Source of the DNA: a bacterium
GTDB taxonomy: Bacteria > CLD3 > SB21
DNA length: 45,466 nucleotides
Direction of reading: 5' to 3'
Assembly: GCA_013360215.1 (NCBI GenBank)
Contig: JABWCP010000026.1
Coordinates: 1-45,466 of the forward strand
The translations under genes were made by a program, and so were the position numbers. This document shows, piece after piece, positions 36,747 through 45,466 of this stretch. The notes beneath the pieces are model-generated. The model saw nothing but the letters and a program-made list of their open reading frames with translations. It did no database searches and had not been told where the DNA came from. The first letter of the stretch is position 1, and each line of letters opens with the position of its first letter.

Positions 36747-37568
36747 TCAAACCCCCGATTGCAAGAGTTTTCCTATCTGATCGCGTAAATATTCTGTCGC
36801 CTTACGTGCCGCATCTTCAAAATCTTTTCCGTTAGAAGCATAAATAATATTGCGGGACGAATTGATCAATGCACGCAGCGTCTCCCCCGATGCGTTGGAT
36901 TGGACGACGCTAGCCAGGTCGCCCCCCTGCGCTCCGATGCCCGGCACCAAAAAAGGCATATCCCCCGCCGCTTCACGAACGGACTTCATATCGTCCGGAT
37001 GCGTCGCACCGACGACCAATCCGATATTGCCGGATGTATTCCATAATTGCGATTTTTCGGCAACATGACGATACAAAGGTTTTCCGTCGATCATCTTGTA
37101 TTGAAAGTCGTGCGAACCGCTATTGGACGTCAGGCATAAAATAAACGCCCCGTATTCGGGATCTTTGACAAAAGGCGACACCGAATCCCATCCCATATAC
37201 GGATTGACCGTCACACAGTCAAACTCAAGGTCTTCAAAAATAGACTGCGCATACATGGCCGCCGTATTGCCAATGTCACCGCGTTTGGCATCGGCCACGG
37301 TGATGATATCCGGATTTTTGGCACGAATATAGGCTACCGTCTCACGCAACGCTTCCATGCCCACCACGCCATGCCCTTCATAAAAAGCAAAGTTAGGCTT
37401 ATATGCGCCTACCAAATCTATCGTCGCATCCACGATGCGGCAGTTAAATTCCAGAATCGGATTAGGAGCCGAATGCAGAAATTCCGGTATCAAACGCATG
37501 TCCGTATCAAGCCCGACACACACCGGGCTCAGCTGCATCGCCTGCTGCAAACGATCGCGAAAGCTCAT
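36747..37568 (-). CDS. pyrF: Orotidine 5'-phosphate decarboxylase (long, type 2 subfamily)
   Basis: 273 residues, the length of the type 2 (mycobacterial-like) PyrF. The beta/alpha barrel carries VCVGLDTD (16-23), YKPNFAFYEGHG (56-67) and the catalytic signature TVADAKRGDIGNTA (about 90-103) with its Asp-Lys-Asp charge array; PFLVPGIGAQGGD and NSSRNIIYAS form the phosphate site. It makes UMP from OMP, the last step of pyrimidine synthesis. The ATG overlaps the rhomboid stop by 4 bases (ATGA), so translation is coupled. No other pyrimidine gene is in the window. Confidence 0.96.
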   Translation of the reverse strand: MSFRDRLQQAMQLSPVCVGLDTDMRLIPEFLHSAPNPILEFNCRIVDATIDLVGAYKPNFAFYEGHGVVGMEALRETVAYIRAKNPDIITVADAKRGDIGNTAAMYAQSIFEDLEFDCVTVNPYMGWDSVSPFVKDPEYGAFILCLTSNSGSHDFQYKMIDGKPLYRHVAEKSQLWNTSGNIGLVVGATHPDDMKSVREAAGDMPFLVPGIGAQGGDLASVVQSNASGETLRALINSSRNIIYASNGKDFEDAARKATEYLRDQIGKLLQSGV

Positions 37569-38410
37569 GGTTTTTTTTGCTCCGCATAGTTTTGACTCGC
37601 ACGGAGTAATATTTCTTTTTCCTCCGCCGTCAGTTTATCGTAACCTACTTCATTGATTTTATCCAATATCTCATCCACCCGATCACGAATAACCTGCTTG
37701 GGTTCAGGCGGTTTGGGTCGGCTCTGAACGGTCATTACCGGCGGTGTAACCGGAGGACGTTCTGCGGTGCGCGGTTTCGGAGTTTCCTGCATTTTCCGCT
37801 TGAACCACTCTTTTTTCAAATACAAAAATCCGAAGACCATACCACCAAGATGCGCAAGGTGGGCGATATTATCTCCGCTGGGATTGGCGATATTCATAAA
37901 CGTAATCACACCGTAGATCATCACCATGTATTTGGCTTTGATGGGAAATAAAAAACTCATCATGATGATTTGATCGGGAAAGGTCATGCCAAAAGCCAAC
38001 AATATGCCAAACACCGCACCCGACGCACCAACGACAATGCCGTTCGAAAAAAATAAAAATGTCAGACCCGCACCCACGCCGCAGATAAAATAATATTTCA
38101 CAAATTCACGACTGCCCCACACCATTTCCAGTTCTTTGCCAAACATCCACAGAGCCAGCATATTAAACAAAATGTGAAAAGGATCATTGGCACTATGCAA
38201 AAACATATAGGTCACAAGTTGCCAGATTTCGCCATCCCAGATGTAGGGTGACAAGGCCAAATGCATGGATACCCATCGTCCCAATCCAAAAAATATCAGG
38301 ATGTACTGGATAAAATATACCACGACATTGATCGAAATAAGAAGTTTGACCATCGGATAGTCGGTTCCCAACCACCGGTTATAACTGTCAAATCGGGAAT
38401 GATAACGCAT
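37565..38410 (-). CDS. Rhomboid-family intramembrane serine protease
   Basis: 281 residues with about six membrane segments (20-42, 62-75, 82-95, 105-125, 135-165, 185-200). The catalytic Ser130 lies in GASGAVFG and His187 in AHLAHLGG, with HILFNMLALWMFG giving the usual oxyanion-side His/Asn. The cytoplasmic C-terminal tail (about 205-281) is charged and Pro-rich (RPPVTPPVMTVQSRPKPPEP) and ends in a helix. It cleaves membrane proteins inside the bilayer; substrates unknown. It lies 17 bases after the M50 protease gene and overlaps pyrF, so two intramembrane proteases are probably cotranscribed. Confidence 0.93.
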   Translation of the reverse strand: MRYHSRFDSYNRWLGTDYPMVKLLISINVVVYFIQYILIFFGLGRWVSMHLALSPYIWDGEIWQLVTYMFLHSANDPFHILFNMLALWMFGKELEMVWGSREFVKYYFICGVGAGLTFLFFSNGIVVGASGAVFGILLAFGMTFPDQIIMMSFLFPIKAKYMVMIYGVITFMNIANPSGDNIAHLAHLGGMVFGFLYLKKEWFKRKMQETPKPRTAERPPVTPPVMTVQSRPKPPEPKQVIRDRVDEILDKINEVGYDKLTAEEKEILLRASQNYAEQKKP

Positions 38411-38427
38411 GCATTAACTTTCTTTAT

Positions 38428-39657
38428 TTAAGGAATCGGTATTTTTTCATACACCGGCAACGGGATAAAACTTACAAAAAAAATAAGGAACGATACAATA
38501 CCAATCGCAATTCGTTTGTTATCCAGCGGTTCGTCTTCATCCATCACCCGCGGATGTTTAAATCGAATCAAAAATAAAATCAGGAGCGCCCAGATAAACC
38601 AGCTCCCCGCGCCATAGAATAAACCGATCGTAATGATCACGGCAAATGCCCCATATGCCACAAAACGTTGCTTTGATCCGATCAGTGCATATAAAATATG
38701 ACCACCGTCCAATTGGCCGATCGGAAGCATATTAAGCGCGGTGACCAATAATCCAAACCATCCTGCGAAGATAAACGGATAATGCACGATATCATACATC
38801 GCCGGCATACGATCACCGGCGAGTTCGTGGCCAAGCCATCTGAACAGCAACGAATCACCAAAATACATCACAGGCTGGCCCGAAAAAATTTCCTCTACAT
38901 TGTAAAACTGATACGCCCATGTTTTATCCGGGATGGTTGCAAAACCGTATATGAGCACGAATAAACACACCACGAATCCCGCAATCGGTCCTGCCGCACC
39001 GACATCCATGAGTTGGCGTTTGTTAATAATCGGCGACTTGATACGAATAAAAGCACCAAACGTGCCGGGCATAATTGTTGTCCCAAGAAAACCCAACCAC
39101 GGTATCGGCGGAATAAGAATCCCCGGAAGATAATAAGGCAATGTCACATTAAGCTTATGGTAACGCGCGGCAAAATAATGTCCGAATTCATGCGCTGTTA
39201 ATATACCTAACAGCGAAAAAGAAAACTGAAAACCCATCACCCAATCCCAGTCATCGGACAATGATCTGTTGGTTATCGTTGCGGCGCCCGTCATGAATAC
39301 GACAGCAAACGTAATAACAAACAAGATGCCATTTACCCAAGGATTGCTTAGCCATGCCCAGCGGCTGGGCGTTTCGACCTCCTGCGTCATCGTGTAACGT
39401 CGTATCGGATTCCATGCGGCCGTTACGGGTTCGATCCTGAGCACGATCGTATCTTCCATTCCGCGCGGAATGCGGTTGATGCTGGCAATCGAACTTTTAA
39501 GTCCGAGCGGCGCCAAACGTGCCTCGATTTGCGCCATAAGATCCGTGTTGATCTGCGGTGTACGCAAAGCTACGTAGGCGGTATCCCACTCGAAAACTAT
39601 TTCTTCGATAGCTATCAGATCGCCCAGCGCGGCGCGCAATTGTTCATCCATTATCAT
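38428..39657 (-). CDS. M50 site-2-type intramembrane metalloprotease
   Basis: 409 residues. The zinc motif HEFGH is at 156-160 in a membrane helix, and the second metal-binding motif is NMLPIGQLDGGH (about 310-321). There are about eight hydrophobic segments; the first hundred residues form a soluble N-domain (QIEARLAPLGL, RIPRGMEDTIVLRIEP). This resembles the EGY/S2P-like group without a PDZ domain. It should clip membrane-bound anti-sigma factors or other proteins. The start is at 39657 or at the second ATG at 39651. It is divergent from lpxB with 41 bases between the chosen starts. Confidence 0.92.
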   Translation of the reverse strand: MIMDEQLRAALGDLIAIEEIVFEWDTAYVALRTPQINTDLMAQIEARLAPLGLKSSIASINRIPRGMEDTIVLRIEPVTAAWNPIRRYTMTQEVETPSRWAWLSNPWVNGILFVITFAVVFMTGAATITNRSLSDDWDWVMGFQFSFSLLGILTAHEFGHYFAARYHKLNVTLPYYLPGILIPPIPWLGFLGTTIMPGTFGAFIRIKSPIINKRQLMDVGAAGPIAGFVVCLFVLIYGFATIPDKTWAYQFYNVEEIFSGQPVMYFGDSLLFRWLGHELAGDRMPAMYDIVHYPFIFAGWFGLLVTALNMLPIGQLDGGHILYALIGSKQRFVAYGAFAVIITIGLFYGAGSWFIWALLILFLIRFKHPRVMDEDEPLDNKRIAIGIVSFLIFFVSFIPLPVYEKIPIP

Positions 39658-39698
39658 TATCCGTGATTTTAAATCTTATTTACATTATCATCGCACCG

Positions 39699-40868
39699 AT
39701 GCATAACCTCACTCCGCCACAGCACATCATCTTACTCGCCGGTGAAAAATCGGGCGATCTGTATGGCGCATTATTAGCACAGCGACTTCTGAGTATCAAT
39801 CCGACTAGCCGACTGTCCGGTATCGGCGGTGATGCGATGCAAAAAGCCGGTGTGCAACTATGGGAAAATACCACGTATCATTCTGTCATGGGCTTCGTTG
39901 AAGTTTTTCGTTCGATCCGTTACTGGTTAAAACTGCGAAAAAAAGTAATCCGCCATATCATTGCCGAAAAACCTGCCGCTATTATTCTGATTGATTTCCC
40001 GGATTTCAATCTATCCGTCGCACGCTTGATAAAAAAAACGCTGGGAGAACGCAGTCCTTTTATTTTTTATTTTATTCCGCCGCAAGTTTGGATTTGGCGA
40101 AAAAAACGCATCCATCGCATCGCCAAATTATGCCATACCGTGTACCCGCTTTTTTCATTTGAAAACGACTTATATCAAAGCCGCGGAATACGAAGTCGCT
40201 ACTTCGGTCATCCGATTCGCGACATGCTTAGCGCCGGAAAATATCCCCAAAACCCGCATCAAAAGCAAGATAACCACATAACGCTCGGACTTCTTCCAGG
40301 CAGTCGCAACCAGGAAGTTGTACGCATACTTCCTATCATGTTACAAAGTATCCTTCTTTATTCGCAACGATCAAGGCAACCCCTTCATCTGTATATAAGT
40401 CGCGTCGGCGAAGTAGATGCGTCCATCTATGAAACGACCCATCGGCATTTTCCGACATTAAATATTACATGGTGCCATACGAGCGATGAGGTGATAACTC
40501 ACAGTGATGCCATCTTGGCCAAATCGGGAACCGTCAATCTCGAACTGATCTACCATCGTAAAGTGTCGTTGATCGTGTACCGTACCGGCACACTCACCTA
40601 CCTGATCGCACGCGCCTGGTTGCGTATTCGTCATATTTCGCTGATCAATATCCTCGCAGGAAATACCGTCGTGCGTGAATTTATACAACACCACGCCCGG
40701 CCTGAATCCATCGCGCAAGAAATCGAGCAATTACTTCTCAATGACGTGTATCGCCATCACATGCTCGACGAACTGGATAAACTGCGCGCCTCACTATTTC
40801 CAGAATCGGAATCCCCATCGGTTGTAAATCAGATCGCCGCAGACATGCTCAGTATAATTTGCCGATAA
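39699..40868 (+). CDS. lpxB: Lipid-A-disaccharide synthase
   Basis: 389 residues from the ATG at 39699 (E. coli LpxB is 382); an in-frame GTG at 39663 would give 12 extra residues but is less likely. Family motifs are present: LLAGEKSGDLYG (N-terminal acceptor loop), SVMGFVEVF, IDFPDFNLSVARLIKK, FIPPQVWIWRKKRI, YFGHPIRD, LLPGSRNQEVVRILP and AKSGTVNLELI. The enzyme (GT19) joins UDP-2,3-diacylglucosamine and lipid X to form the lipid A disaccharide at the inner membrane. It shows that the host makes lipid A. No ribosome binding site is evident. The other lpx genes are not in the window. Confidence 0.94.
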   Translation: MHNLTPPQHIILLAGEKSGDLYGALLAQRLLSINPTSRLSGIGGDAMQKAGVQLWENTTYHSVMGFVEVFRSIRYWLKLRKKVIRHIIAEKPAAIILIDFPDFNLSVARLIKKTLGERSPFIFYFIPPQVWIWRKKRIHRIAKLCHTVYPLFSFENDLYQSRGIRSRYFGHPIRDMLSAGKYPQNPHQKQDNHITLGLLPGSRNQEVVRILPIMLQSILLYSQRSRQPLHLYISRVGEVDASIYETTHRHFPTLNITWCHTSDEVITHSDAILAKSGTVNLELIYHRKVSLIVYRTGTLTYLIARAWLRIRHISLINILAGNTVVREFIQHHARPESIAQEIEQLLLNDVYRHHMLDELDKLRASLFPESESPSVVNQIAADMLSIICR

Positions 40869-40879
40869 CAGAAAAATAA

Positions 40880-40960
40880 AAGAGGCTGTTTCAGCCGCTC
40901 AACTTGATTTTTTCATGCGACGAAAAAATCTTACCCATTGAACTTTTGAAACAGCCTCTT
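40880..40960 (-). terminator. Nested stem-loops between convergent lpxB and FecR genes
   Basis: A perfect 14-bp outer inverted repeat (40880-40893 with 40947-40960) encloses a second perfect 9-bp hairpin (40906-40914 with 40922-40930, 7-base loop). On the minus strand the outer stem is followed by a broken T-run, so it can end the FecR transcript; the plus-strand side has no T-run. It is larger than an ordinary terminator. Confidence 0.7.
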
Positions 40961-40982
40961 AAAAGCTGAACCGTATTAAATT

Positions 40983-41933
40983 TTATTTTTTGCCTTCGCT
41001 CAATTTGCGTGCTTGCTCTTCGGCGGCTTTGGCCTCTTCCAGTCGGCCTGTTTCTTTGTACAGTGTAGCGAGCATGACGTGCGCTTGCACCATATCAGGC
41101 TTCATGGCGATCAAAGCTTTGATGGCTGTTTCGGCTTCTTTCATCAAACCGTAATCGCGATACAATGCCGCACTCAAAAGATACCACTGCGGATTGGTGT
41201 TATCATTATTGCAAACTTTGGCCACTTCTTTGATGTCGTCTTCCAACGTTTCTTTATCTTCCGGAGCCAGTAATGAAAACTTGGCTGTCGGAGAAACTTC
41301 AGCGCCGGTCGCATCTTTGATGGACCATTGATATTTTTCATCAGACTTCAATTTGGGCGCTGTTTTAGGATACGCAGCTTGTTTTGACCCCTTGATGGTC
41401 ATTTCGTATTTAAAATCAGAAATTTCACTCGAAATCGTGATCACATAGTCATTGCCCGGTGTGGCGCGGTGGTCGGCCCATTCGAAAACGGGACTATCGT
41501 TGATGACTTTGGATTCTGAAGGATATACCGCGGTGATATTACGATTGGCATCACCGGCCCAAGCGCGTGTCGCTCCGGCCATGGACGAATTAGAAGCTTC
41601 TCCCCACAACATTCCCGACAGAGATTTGTACAATCCCGACAGGAATGAATCTTCCGTTTTGACGGCCGTAATCACGTGATTTTGTCCGGCTTTCAGAACG
41701 ACTTCTTTGCCGCTGTAATACATGACGCTGACGGAACTGTTGGCGCTGGCTGTGATCTTATCGCCGGCCAGCAATTTGAGGCTGGGCGATGCTTTTTTTT
41801 CTTTACCCGACGCATCGGTTACTTTGATAGTGCCTTTGATGGATGACAGGAACGCGACACCGTTATCCTGCCCGTTAACCGCCGAAAGGCTCAAAGCCAA
41901 TGCGACGAACCATGTTAACATAAATGACTTCAT
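40983..41933 (-). CDS. Exported FecR-domain protein with C-terminal TPRs
   Basis: 316 residues. Signal peptide at about 1-21 (ending AVNGQ). A FecR-like beta domain lies at about 27-95 (GTIKVTDASGKEKKAS, LLAGDKITASANSSVSVMYYSGKEVVLKAG). A middle Ig-like part (about 135-225) is followed by two or three TPR helix pairs at about 240-312 (ALYRDYGLMKEAETAIKALI, MLATLYKETGRLEEAKAAEE). The FecR fold here is not joined to an anti-sigma domain, so it is a periplasmic sensor or scaffold. GGTGAGGT stands just before the ATG. It lies downstream of the CHASE2-cyclase gene with 125 bases between them. Confidence 0.85.
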   Translation of the reverse strand: MKSFMLTWFVALALSLSAVNGQDNGVAFLSSIKGTIKVTDASGKEKKASPSLKLLAGDKITASANSSVSVMYYSGKEVVLKAGQNHVITAVKTEDSFLSGLYKSLSGMLWGEASNSSMAGATRAWAGDANRNITAVYPSESKVINDSPVFEWADHRATPGNDYVITISSEISDFKYEMTIKGSKQAAYPKTAPKLKSDEKYQWSIKDATGAEVSPTAKFSLLAPEDKETLEDDIKEVAKVCNNDNTNPQWYLLSAALYRDYGLMKEAETAIKALIAMKPDMVQAHVMLATLYKETGRLEEAKAAEEQARKLSEGKK

Positions 41934-42058
41934 ACCTCACCTCTCTATGTTAGAATACTCATCTCAAAACTTTGTTGAACTGATGTGAATACAAACGAAA
42001 GTCATCAGGTAAACCGCTTCGCGCGAATATAATTTAAAACCTCTTGTAAACTCAAGGC

Positions 42059-44176
42059 TTATTTCGATGTCAGATGGTATGTACCATCCCAATCCGGCGC
42101 CGGCGGTTCTGCGATAAACTGCTTACAGCGGTGAATATACAGCTTGGACGGTTCATCCGTATGCGCATAGGTAAGCGCTTGCTCAAATCGGCGGATCGCT
42201 TCGCTCCATTCACGTTTGTGGTACAGATCAATACCTTCCTGATAACGTGCCAAAAGATGGCGTGTGTTTTCCGGCAAAGGCTCATTAGCACGACCCAAAA
42301 GTTCGTACACTTTGACCGGTTTGGTTTTGCCTTTGACGACGATCATATCCAGTTCGCGCACGATCACCCGCTCACGCACCTGAGCATGGGTAAATTCGCT
42401 GATCATCAGATAGGTGCCATATTGTTTATTCGCCGCCTCGAGGCGCGATGCCAGGTTCATGGCATCACCGATGCCCGTATAATCGTATCGGATATCCGAA
42501 CCGATATTACCAAACACTACCCGGCCGGTATTCACACCGATACGATTGCGAATGGCCGGCATACCTTTAGCCATCCATTTAGCACGAAATTCTTCTAAGG
42601 AAGATTGCATGTCCAGCGCTGCATAACACGCATGCAGCGCATGTTCATTTTGCGGCAATGGTGCACCAAATACGGCCACGATCGCATCGCCGATATATTT
42701 ATCCAACGTACCGCCTTGTTGAAAAATACGTTGCGTCATCGCGTTAAGATAATCGTTGAGCAATTCGACCAATTGTTTCGGTGCCATCGTCTCTGAAATG
42801 GACGTGAATCCTTCGATATCCGAAAACAGAATACTGATTTCTTTTTCTTCGCCGCCAAGCTCCAGTTTCGACGGATCCAGCACAAGTTGGTCTACATACG
42901 CCGGTGGCGCGTAGCGCGAAAACATTCCTTTGATCTGCTTTTTATCGTGTTCTTCCGTAAACGCCTGAAATATGGATGTCATAAAATATGAAAGCAGAAC
43001 CACCAGAGACAGGCTTACGGCGGGAATCCACCATCCCCCGGCAAACAGAATATGCGCTCCGGTCCATACGGTGATTAAAAGAACGGTCAGCGTGGCCATT
43101 TCGGCGGCGAATCCCAAACGTACCGTAGCCATCACCATAGTGATACTGAGCAGCAGCATACACAGTGCGATCACCGGCCAGCCGGGTTTATCAATAAATG
43201 ACTTATTAAGCAGGGTGAGAAATGCATTGGCATGTACTTCGGCGCCGTACATCCAATTGCGGCGTGTTTGTTCGAAAAACGGGGTGATAAACCGATCGGG
43301 TACAAATTCCGAACCGTTTCCGACAACGATCAATTTATCTTTGAAAATATCTTCCGGCCATTCGATATCGCCGGTCAGCTGACTACTGCGGTAGGTCGTA
43401 ATGCGGCTCGGCGTCATTTGCGTCCACGTACCGTCCTCCTGTTTCACCCATTCGCTCGGTGCGCTGATATAGTTGATCAGCATGTTGCCTTGGGCATCAC
43501 GCGGAATACGCGGCAAAAGTTGCCAGCGATTTTCACGTATATCACGGATAAATTCCTCCGCCGGAAGATCCATCATCTGGCAGTAAGCCGCCGCTGAAAA
43601 AGAAAGCAACATGGTATTGTCGGACATGGTAGCCACCGGACGCACTTCGCGCACACTCGCTAAACCGCCGCCGCCGGAAATCTGAAGATTGGCATATCCC
43701 ACGGCTTGCAAAGCGGGACGGAAAAACGGATCCGGTTCCTGTATGCGTATGGAACCGTCTTCACGTTGATGCCAAATCGAAACCGAAACGACATTGCGGG
43801 CACGGCGCATCGCATCGCGCAAAAGCGTGTCGCCCCGGGCGTCGAGTTGATCTAACTTATCATAAAAGGCGATATCAAGAGCGATTGTTTTCGCGCCTTT
43901 GGCCTTGAGTGTATCAATCAATCGCGCAAGATAACGCCGCGGTAATGGGTCATAATACCCAAAATCCTTTTCGTACGCCTTTTCGTCCACCATCACAACC
44001 ACGACAGGAATTTGTTCGGGCACATCGGTTCGTATCTTAAACAAAAAATCCAAACCGCTTTCTTCCCAGCTACGAAATGCCGGTGCATGCGCGACATTGA
44101 GCCCGACTAATACGGCGACGGCGACGATCATGCTGAGCCACAATTTTTTATTATGGCGCTTGACTTCTAACTTCAT
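42059..44176 (-). CDS. CHASE2-domain adenylate cyclase (class III)
   Basis: 705 residues from the ATG at 44176, which has CGGAG about 8 bases upstream (an in-frame TTG lies 6 bases further up). One N-terminal membrane helix (about 14-32), a periplasmic CHASE2 sensor (about 35-335: VVVVMVDEKAYEKDFGYYDP, IALDIAFYDKL), three helices (about 335-410) and the cyclase domain (about 445-620). Metal aspartates are Asp453 in LFSDIEGFT and Asp497 in KYIGDAIVAVFG; the Lys of KYIGD and the Thr of DYTGIGDAMNLASRLE favour ATP. A short TPR-like tail ends the protein (YQEGIDLYHKREWSEAIRRF). It should turn a periplasmic signal into cAMP. Confidence 0.94.
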   Translation of the reverse strand: MKLEVKRHNKKLWLSMIVAVAVLVGLNVAHAPAFRSWEESGLDFLFKIRTDVPEQIPVVVVMVDEKAYEKDFGYYDPLPRRYLARLIDTLKAKGAKTIALDIAFYDKLDQLDARGDTLLRDAMRRARNVVSVSIWHQREDGSIRIQEPDPFFRPALQAVGYANLQISGGGGLASVREVRPVATMSDNTMLLSFSAAAYCQMMDLPAEEFIRDIRENRWQLLPRIPRDAQGNMLINYISAPSEWVKQEDGTWTQMTPSRITTYRSSQLTGDIEWPEDIFKDKLIVVGNGSEFVPDRFITPFFEQTRRNWMYGAEVHANAFLTLLNKSFIDKPGWPVIALCMLLLSITMVMATVRLGFAAEMATLTVLLITVWTGAHILFAGGWWIPAVSLSLVVLLSYFMTSIFQAFTEEHDKKQIKGMFSRYAPPAYVDQLVLDPSKLELGGEEKEISILFSDIEGFTSISETMAPKQLVELLNDYLNAMTQRIFQQGGTLDKYIGDAIVAVFGAPLPQNEHALHACYAALDMQSSLEEFRAKWMAKGMPAIRNRIGVNTGRVVFGNIGSDIRYDYTGIGDAMNLASRLEAANKQYGTYLMISEFTHAQVRERVIVRELDMIVVKGKTKPVKVYELLGRANEPLPENTRHLLARYQEGIDLYHKREWSEAIRRFEQALTYAHTDEPSKLYIHRCKQFIAEPPAPDWDGTYHLTSK

Positions 44177-44203
44177 ACACAACTCCGGAAAATGGGGAAC
44201 AAT

Positions 44204-44761
44204 TTATCCTTGGATCGGCGCACTTTCCGTGCGCAGAGATACGCCCGAGTCCACCAAGCGGTGCAGGCGTTCATTGATTAATAGAATAGACGTGCTATCG
44301 CTAAACCGCATGCGAATGTGGCCGAATAATTTCCGGCGCAACTGAAGATGCAGTACGTTGTTTTGCCAATAAAACGATTTTATTTCATTCCACTGAAATT
44401 CCATTTCCGATTGGACATTGACACTCCCGATGCCGATTTCATTGAAAAAGCAGATGCGTGACACAACCGCATTGACAAAAAAACCGACGGCTAATGCTAT
44501 GCATGCGACCAGATTGGTGTGATTTTCGGCATCGGATAAGAGAATCAGCGCACTGATAAGTAACGTGACAAAAAATCCGCACCAGTACACTATGGTTTCC
44601 AAACGCCCTGCGGTCGCCTGATAAAACTGTGCTTTGCCCATCGTGCGTTCACTAAATCGGATGACCGCATATAATTCCTGATAGATATTGGCCAATACCG
44701 TAAATACCACAAGCGCATTGAAGATCAGCAGCATAAAAGAATGATTTTCGAACAAGGTCAT
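44204..44761 (-). CDS. Membrane protein with C-terminal PH-like domain
   Basis: 185 residues. Three hydrophobic segments (about 8-27, 55-75, 82-102), then a beta-rich domain at about 108-180 (NEIGIGSVNVQSEMEFQW, FYWQNNVLHLQLRRKL) that resembles bacterial PH-like membrane-associated domains. No family or enzyme motif was recognised. It lies 15 bases after the PorQ-like gene and 27 bases before the cyclase gene on the same strand, so all three may share a transcript. Confidence 0.65.
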   Translation of the reverse strand: MTLFENHSFMLLIFNALVVFTVLANIYQELYAVIRFSERTMGKAQFYQATAGRLETIVYWCGFFVTLLISALILLSDAENHTNLVACIALAVGFFVNAVVSRICFFNEIGIGSVNVQSEMEFQWNEIKSFYWQNNVLHLQLRRKLFGHIRMRFSDSTSILLINERLHRLVDSGVSLRTESAPIQG

Positions 44762-44776
44762 ACCGTGCCGTATGTT

Positions 44777-45466
44777 TCAGAATTGATATTGAATTGAAAA
44801 ACGATTGAGTGTACCGATGCCCCATGATGCAAATGAATAATCCACGATATATTTATCGTATTTAAATCCTATACCGGCGGAGGCTCCGGCCATACGATCC
44901 AAAAAATCCGAAGAACCTGCATGCAATTCACGGTCACGCTGTAAGCTGTAACCGAGACGTACCGACCAACTTTCGTGCAGCATCCACTCTGCGCCGACTA
45001 CCGGGCTTTTGATCAGATCATTTTGTATATCGGTAAATGTCAGATTGACCGTAACCGGGGCATTCCGCAGTTTATAATTTACGCCGGCTTGCAATGATAA
45101 CGGCAGGCTTTCTTTATGGCGGATAAACGGATCACTGACGAAACCCGCATTGAGCAAAACAATGCCCAGGCGCACACGTTCCTCAGGTGAATACTGCACA
45201 CCGGCATCCATCGCCCATGCGGAAGATGTGAATTCATCAATCGTGCTCCGAATATATTTGAATGTCCCGCCGACGGAAATGTGTTCATCCAACATGCGCG
45301 CATAAAAAACATGCCACGCCATATCGTTGGCATGAAATGATGACGTCGCAGCACCATTGGCATCATAACCTTCAAATTCACCGTATGTGAAATACGTTAT
45401 TCCTACGCCTATATTACCACCCCAACGCGGCAACGGCTGGACATAACTTGCAAAACCTGAACCGAT
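44777..45466 (-). CDS. PorQ/UPF0164-like outer-membrane beta-barrel (N-terminus beyond window)
   Basis: 229 residues of the C-terminal part; the frame stays open to the right edge (SGFASYVQPLPRWGG continues upstream of the apparent start at 45433). Alternating strands fit a FadL-like barrel: NIGVGITYFTYGEFEGYDAN, ISVGGTFKYIRSTIDEF, VRLGIVLLNAGFVSDPF, SLQAGVNYKLRNAPVTVNL and a closing RFSIQYQF. This is the pattern of the PorV/PorQ group, which in Bacteroidota serves type IX secretion; whether this host has that system cannot be seen here. Confidence 0.8.
   Translation of the reverse strand: MGSGFASYVQPLPRWGGNIGVGITYFTYGEFEGYDANGAATSSFHANDMAWHVFYARMLDEHISVGGTFKYIRSTIDEFTSSAWAMDAGVQYSPEERVRLGIVLLNAGFVSDPFIRHKESLPLSLQAGVNYKLRNAPVTVNLTFTDIQNDLIKSPVVGAEWMLHESWSVRLGYSLQRDRELHAGSSDFLDRMAGASAGIGFKYDKYIVDYSFASWGIGTLNRFSIQYQF

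Noticed and set aside
1-45466. CRISPR array
   Set aside because: No set of regularly spaced short repeats was found; the repeats present are two-copy and long, or isolated hairpins.

Overview
The window reads as chromosome of a diderm, lipid-A-making bacterium of the FCB (Bacteroidota/Chlorobiota/Calditrichota-like) assemblage. Evidence: a short primary sigma factor without region 1.1, a TonB-dependent receptor with an N-terminal carboxypeptidase-regulatory-like domain, a PorQ/UPF0164-type barrel, lpxB, several lipoproteins, an S9 peptidase, TolB-like propellers and YD/Rhs proteins of the type common in that group. Clear GGAGG-type ribosome binding sites precede many genes, which is unlike classical Bacteroidia. 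I cannot name a genus.

Layout. 1-6.9 kb: an M16 metallopeptidase (cut by the left edge), a CsgG/FlgO-type secreted protein, a YiiX-like amidase-fold protein, then on the plus strand an S9 oligopeptidase and a DUF255 (thioredoxin plus six-hairpin) protein. 7.2-14.1 kb (minus): a TonB-dependent receptor with a coupled propeller lipoprotein, then a TolB-like lipoprotein with an acyl-CoA carboxylase beta subunit. 14.2-18.4 kb (minus): a housekeeping block, sigma factor - dNTPase - YbbR - TsaD. 18.7-20.6 kb: GT2 glycosyltransferase, DUF547 and DUF1569. 20.9 kb: a SWIB protein with a histone-H1-like tail. 21.3-27.5 kb: two very large abutting genes, a GH63-like glucosidase and an exported WD40-caspase.

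27.6-36.7 kb is an accessory island, visibly more AT-rich from about 33 kb. It has a DUF433/DUF5615 toxin-antitoxin pair whose toxin is frameshifted and which lies between two ~103-bp imperfect direct repeats. It then has a run of orphan Rhs C-terminal toxins with their immunity genes, one toxin tail carrying a putative clan-CD (caspase-like) protease dyad, followed by small orphan immunity-like genes and a decayed toxin tail. A perfect 69-bp tRNA-Val repeat marks its right part: an intact tRNA-Val lies at 36.6 kb and a copy with a broken acceptor stem lies at 35.0 kb. No integrase, transposase or CRISPR array was seen.

36.7-45.5 kb returns to core genes: pyrF, a rhomboid protease and an M50 site-2 protease in one minus-strand run, divergent lpxB, then FecR-TPR and CHASE2-adenylate cyclase genes, a membrane protein and a PorQ-like barrel cut by the right edge.

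The most noteworthy things are the orphan Rhs array with the caspase-like tail and lipoprotein immunity, the abutting glucosidase/WD40-caspase pair, the tRNA-Val-bounded insertion, and the repeat-flanked broken toxin-antitoxin module. Functional assignments rest on motif reading; no database search was run.
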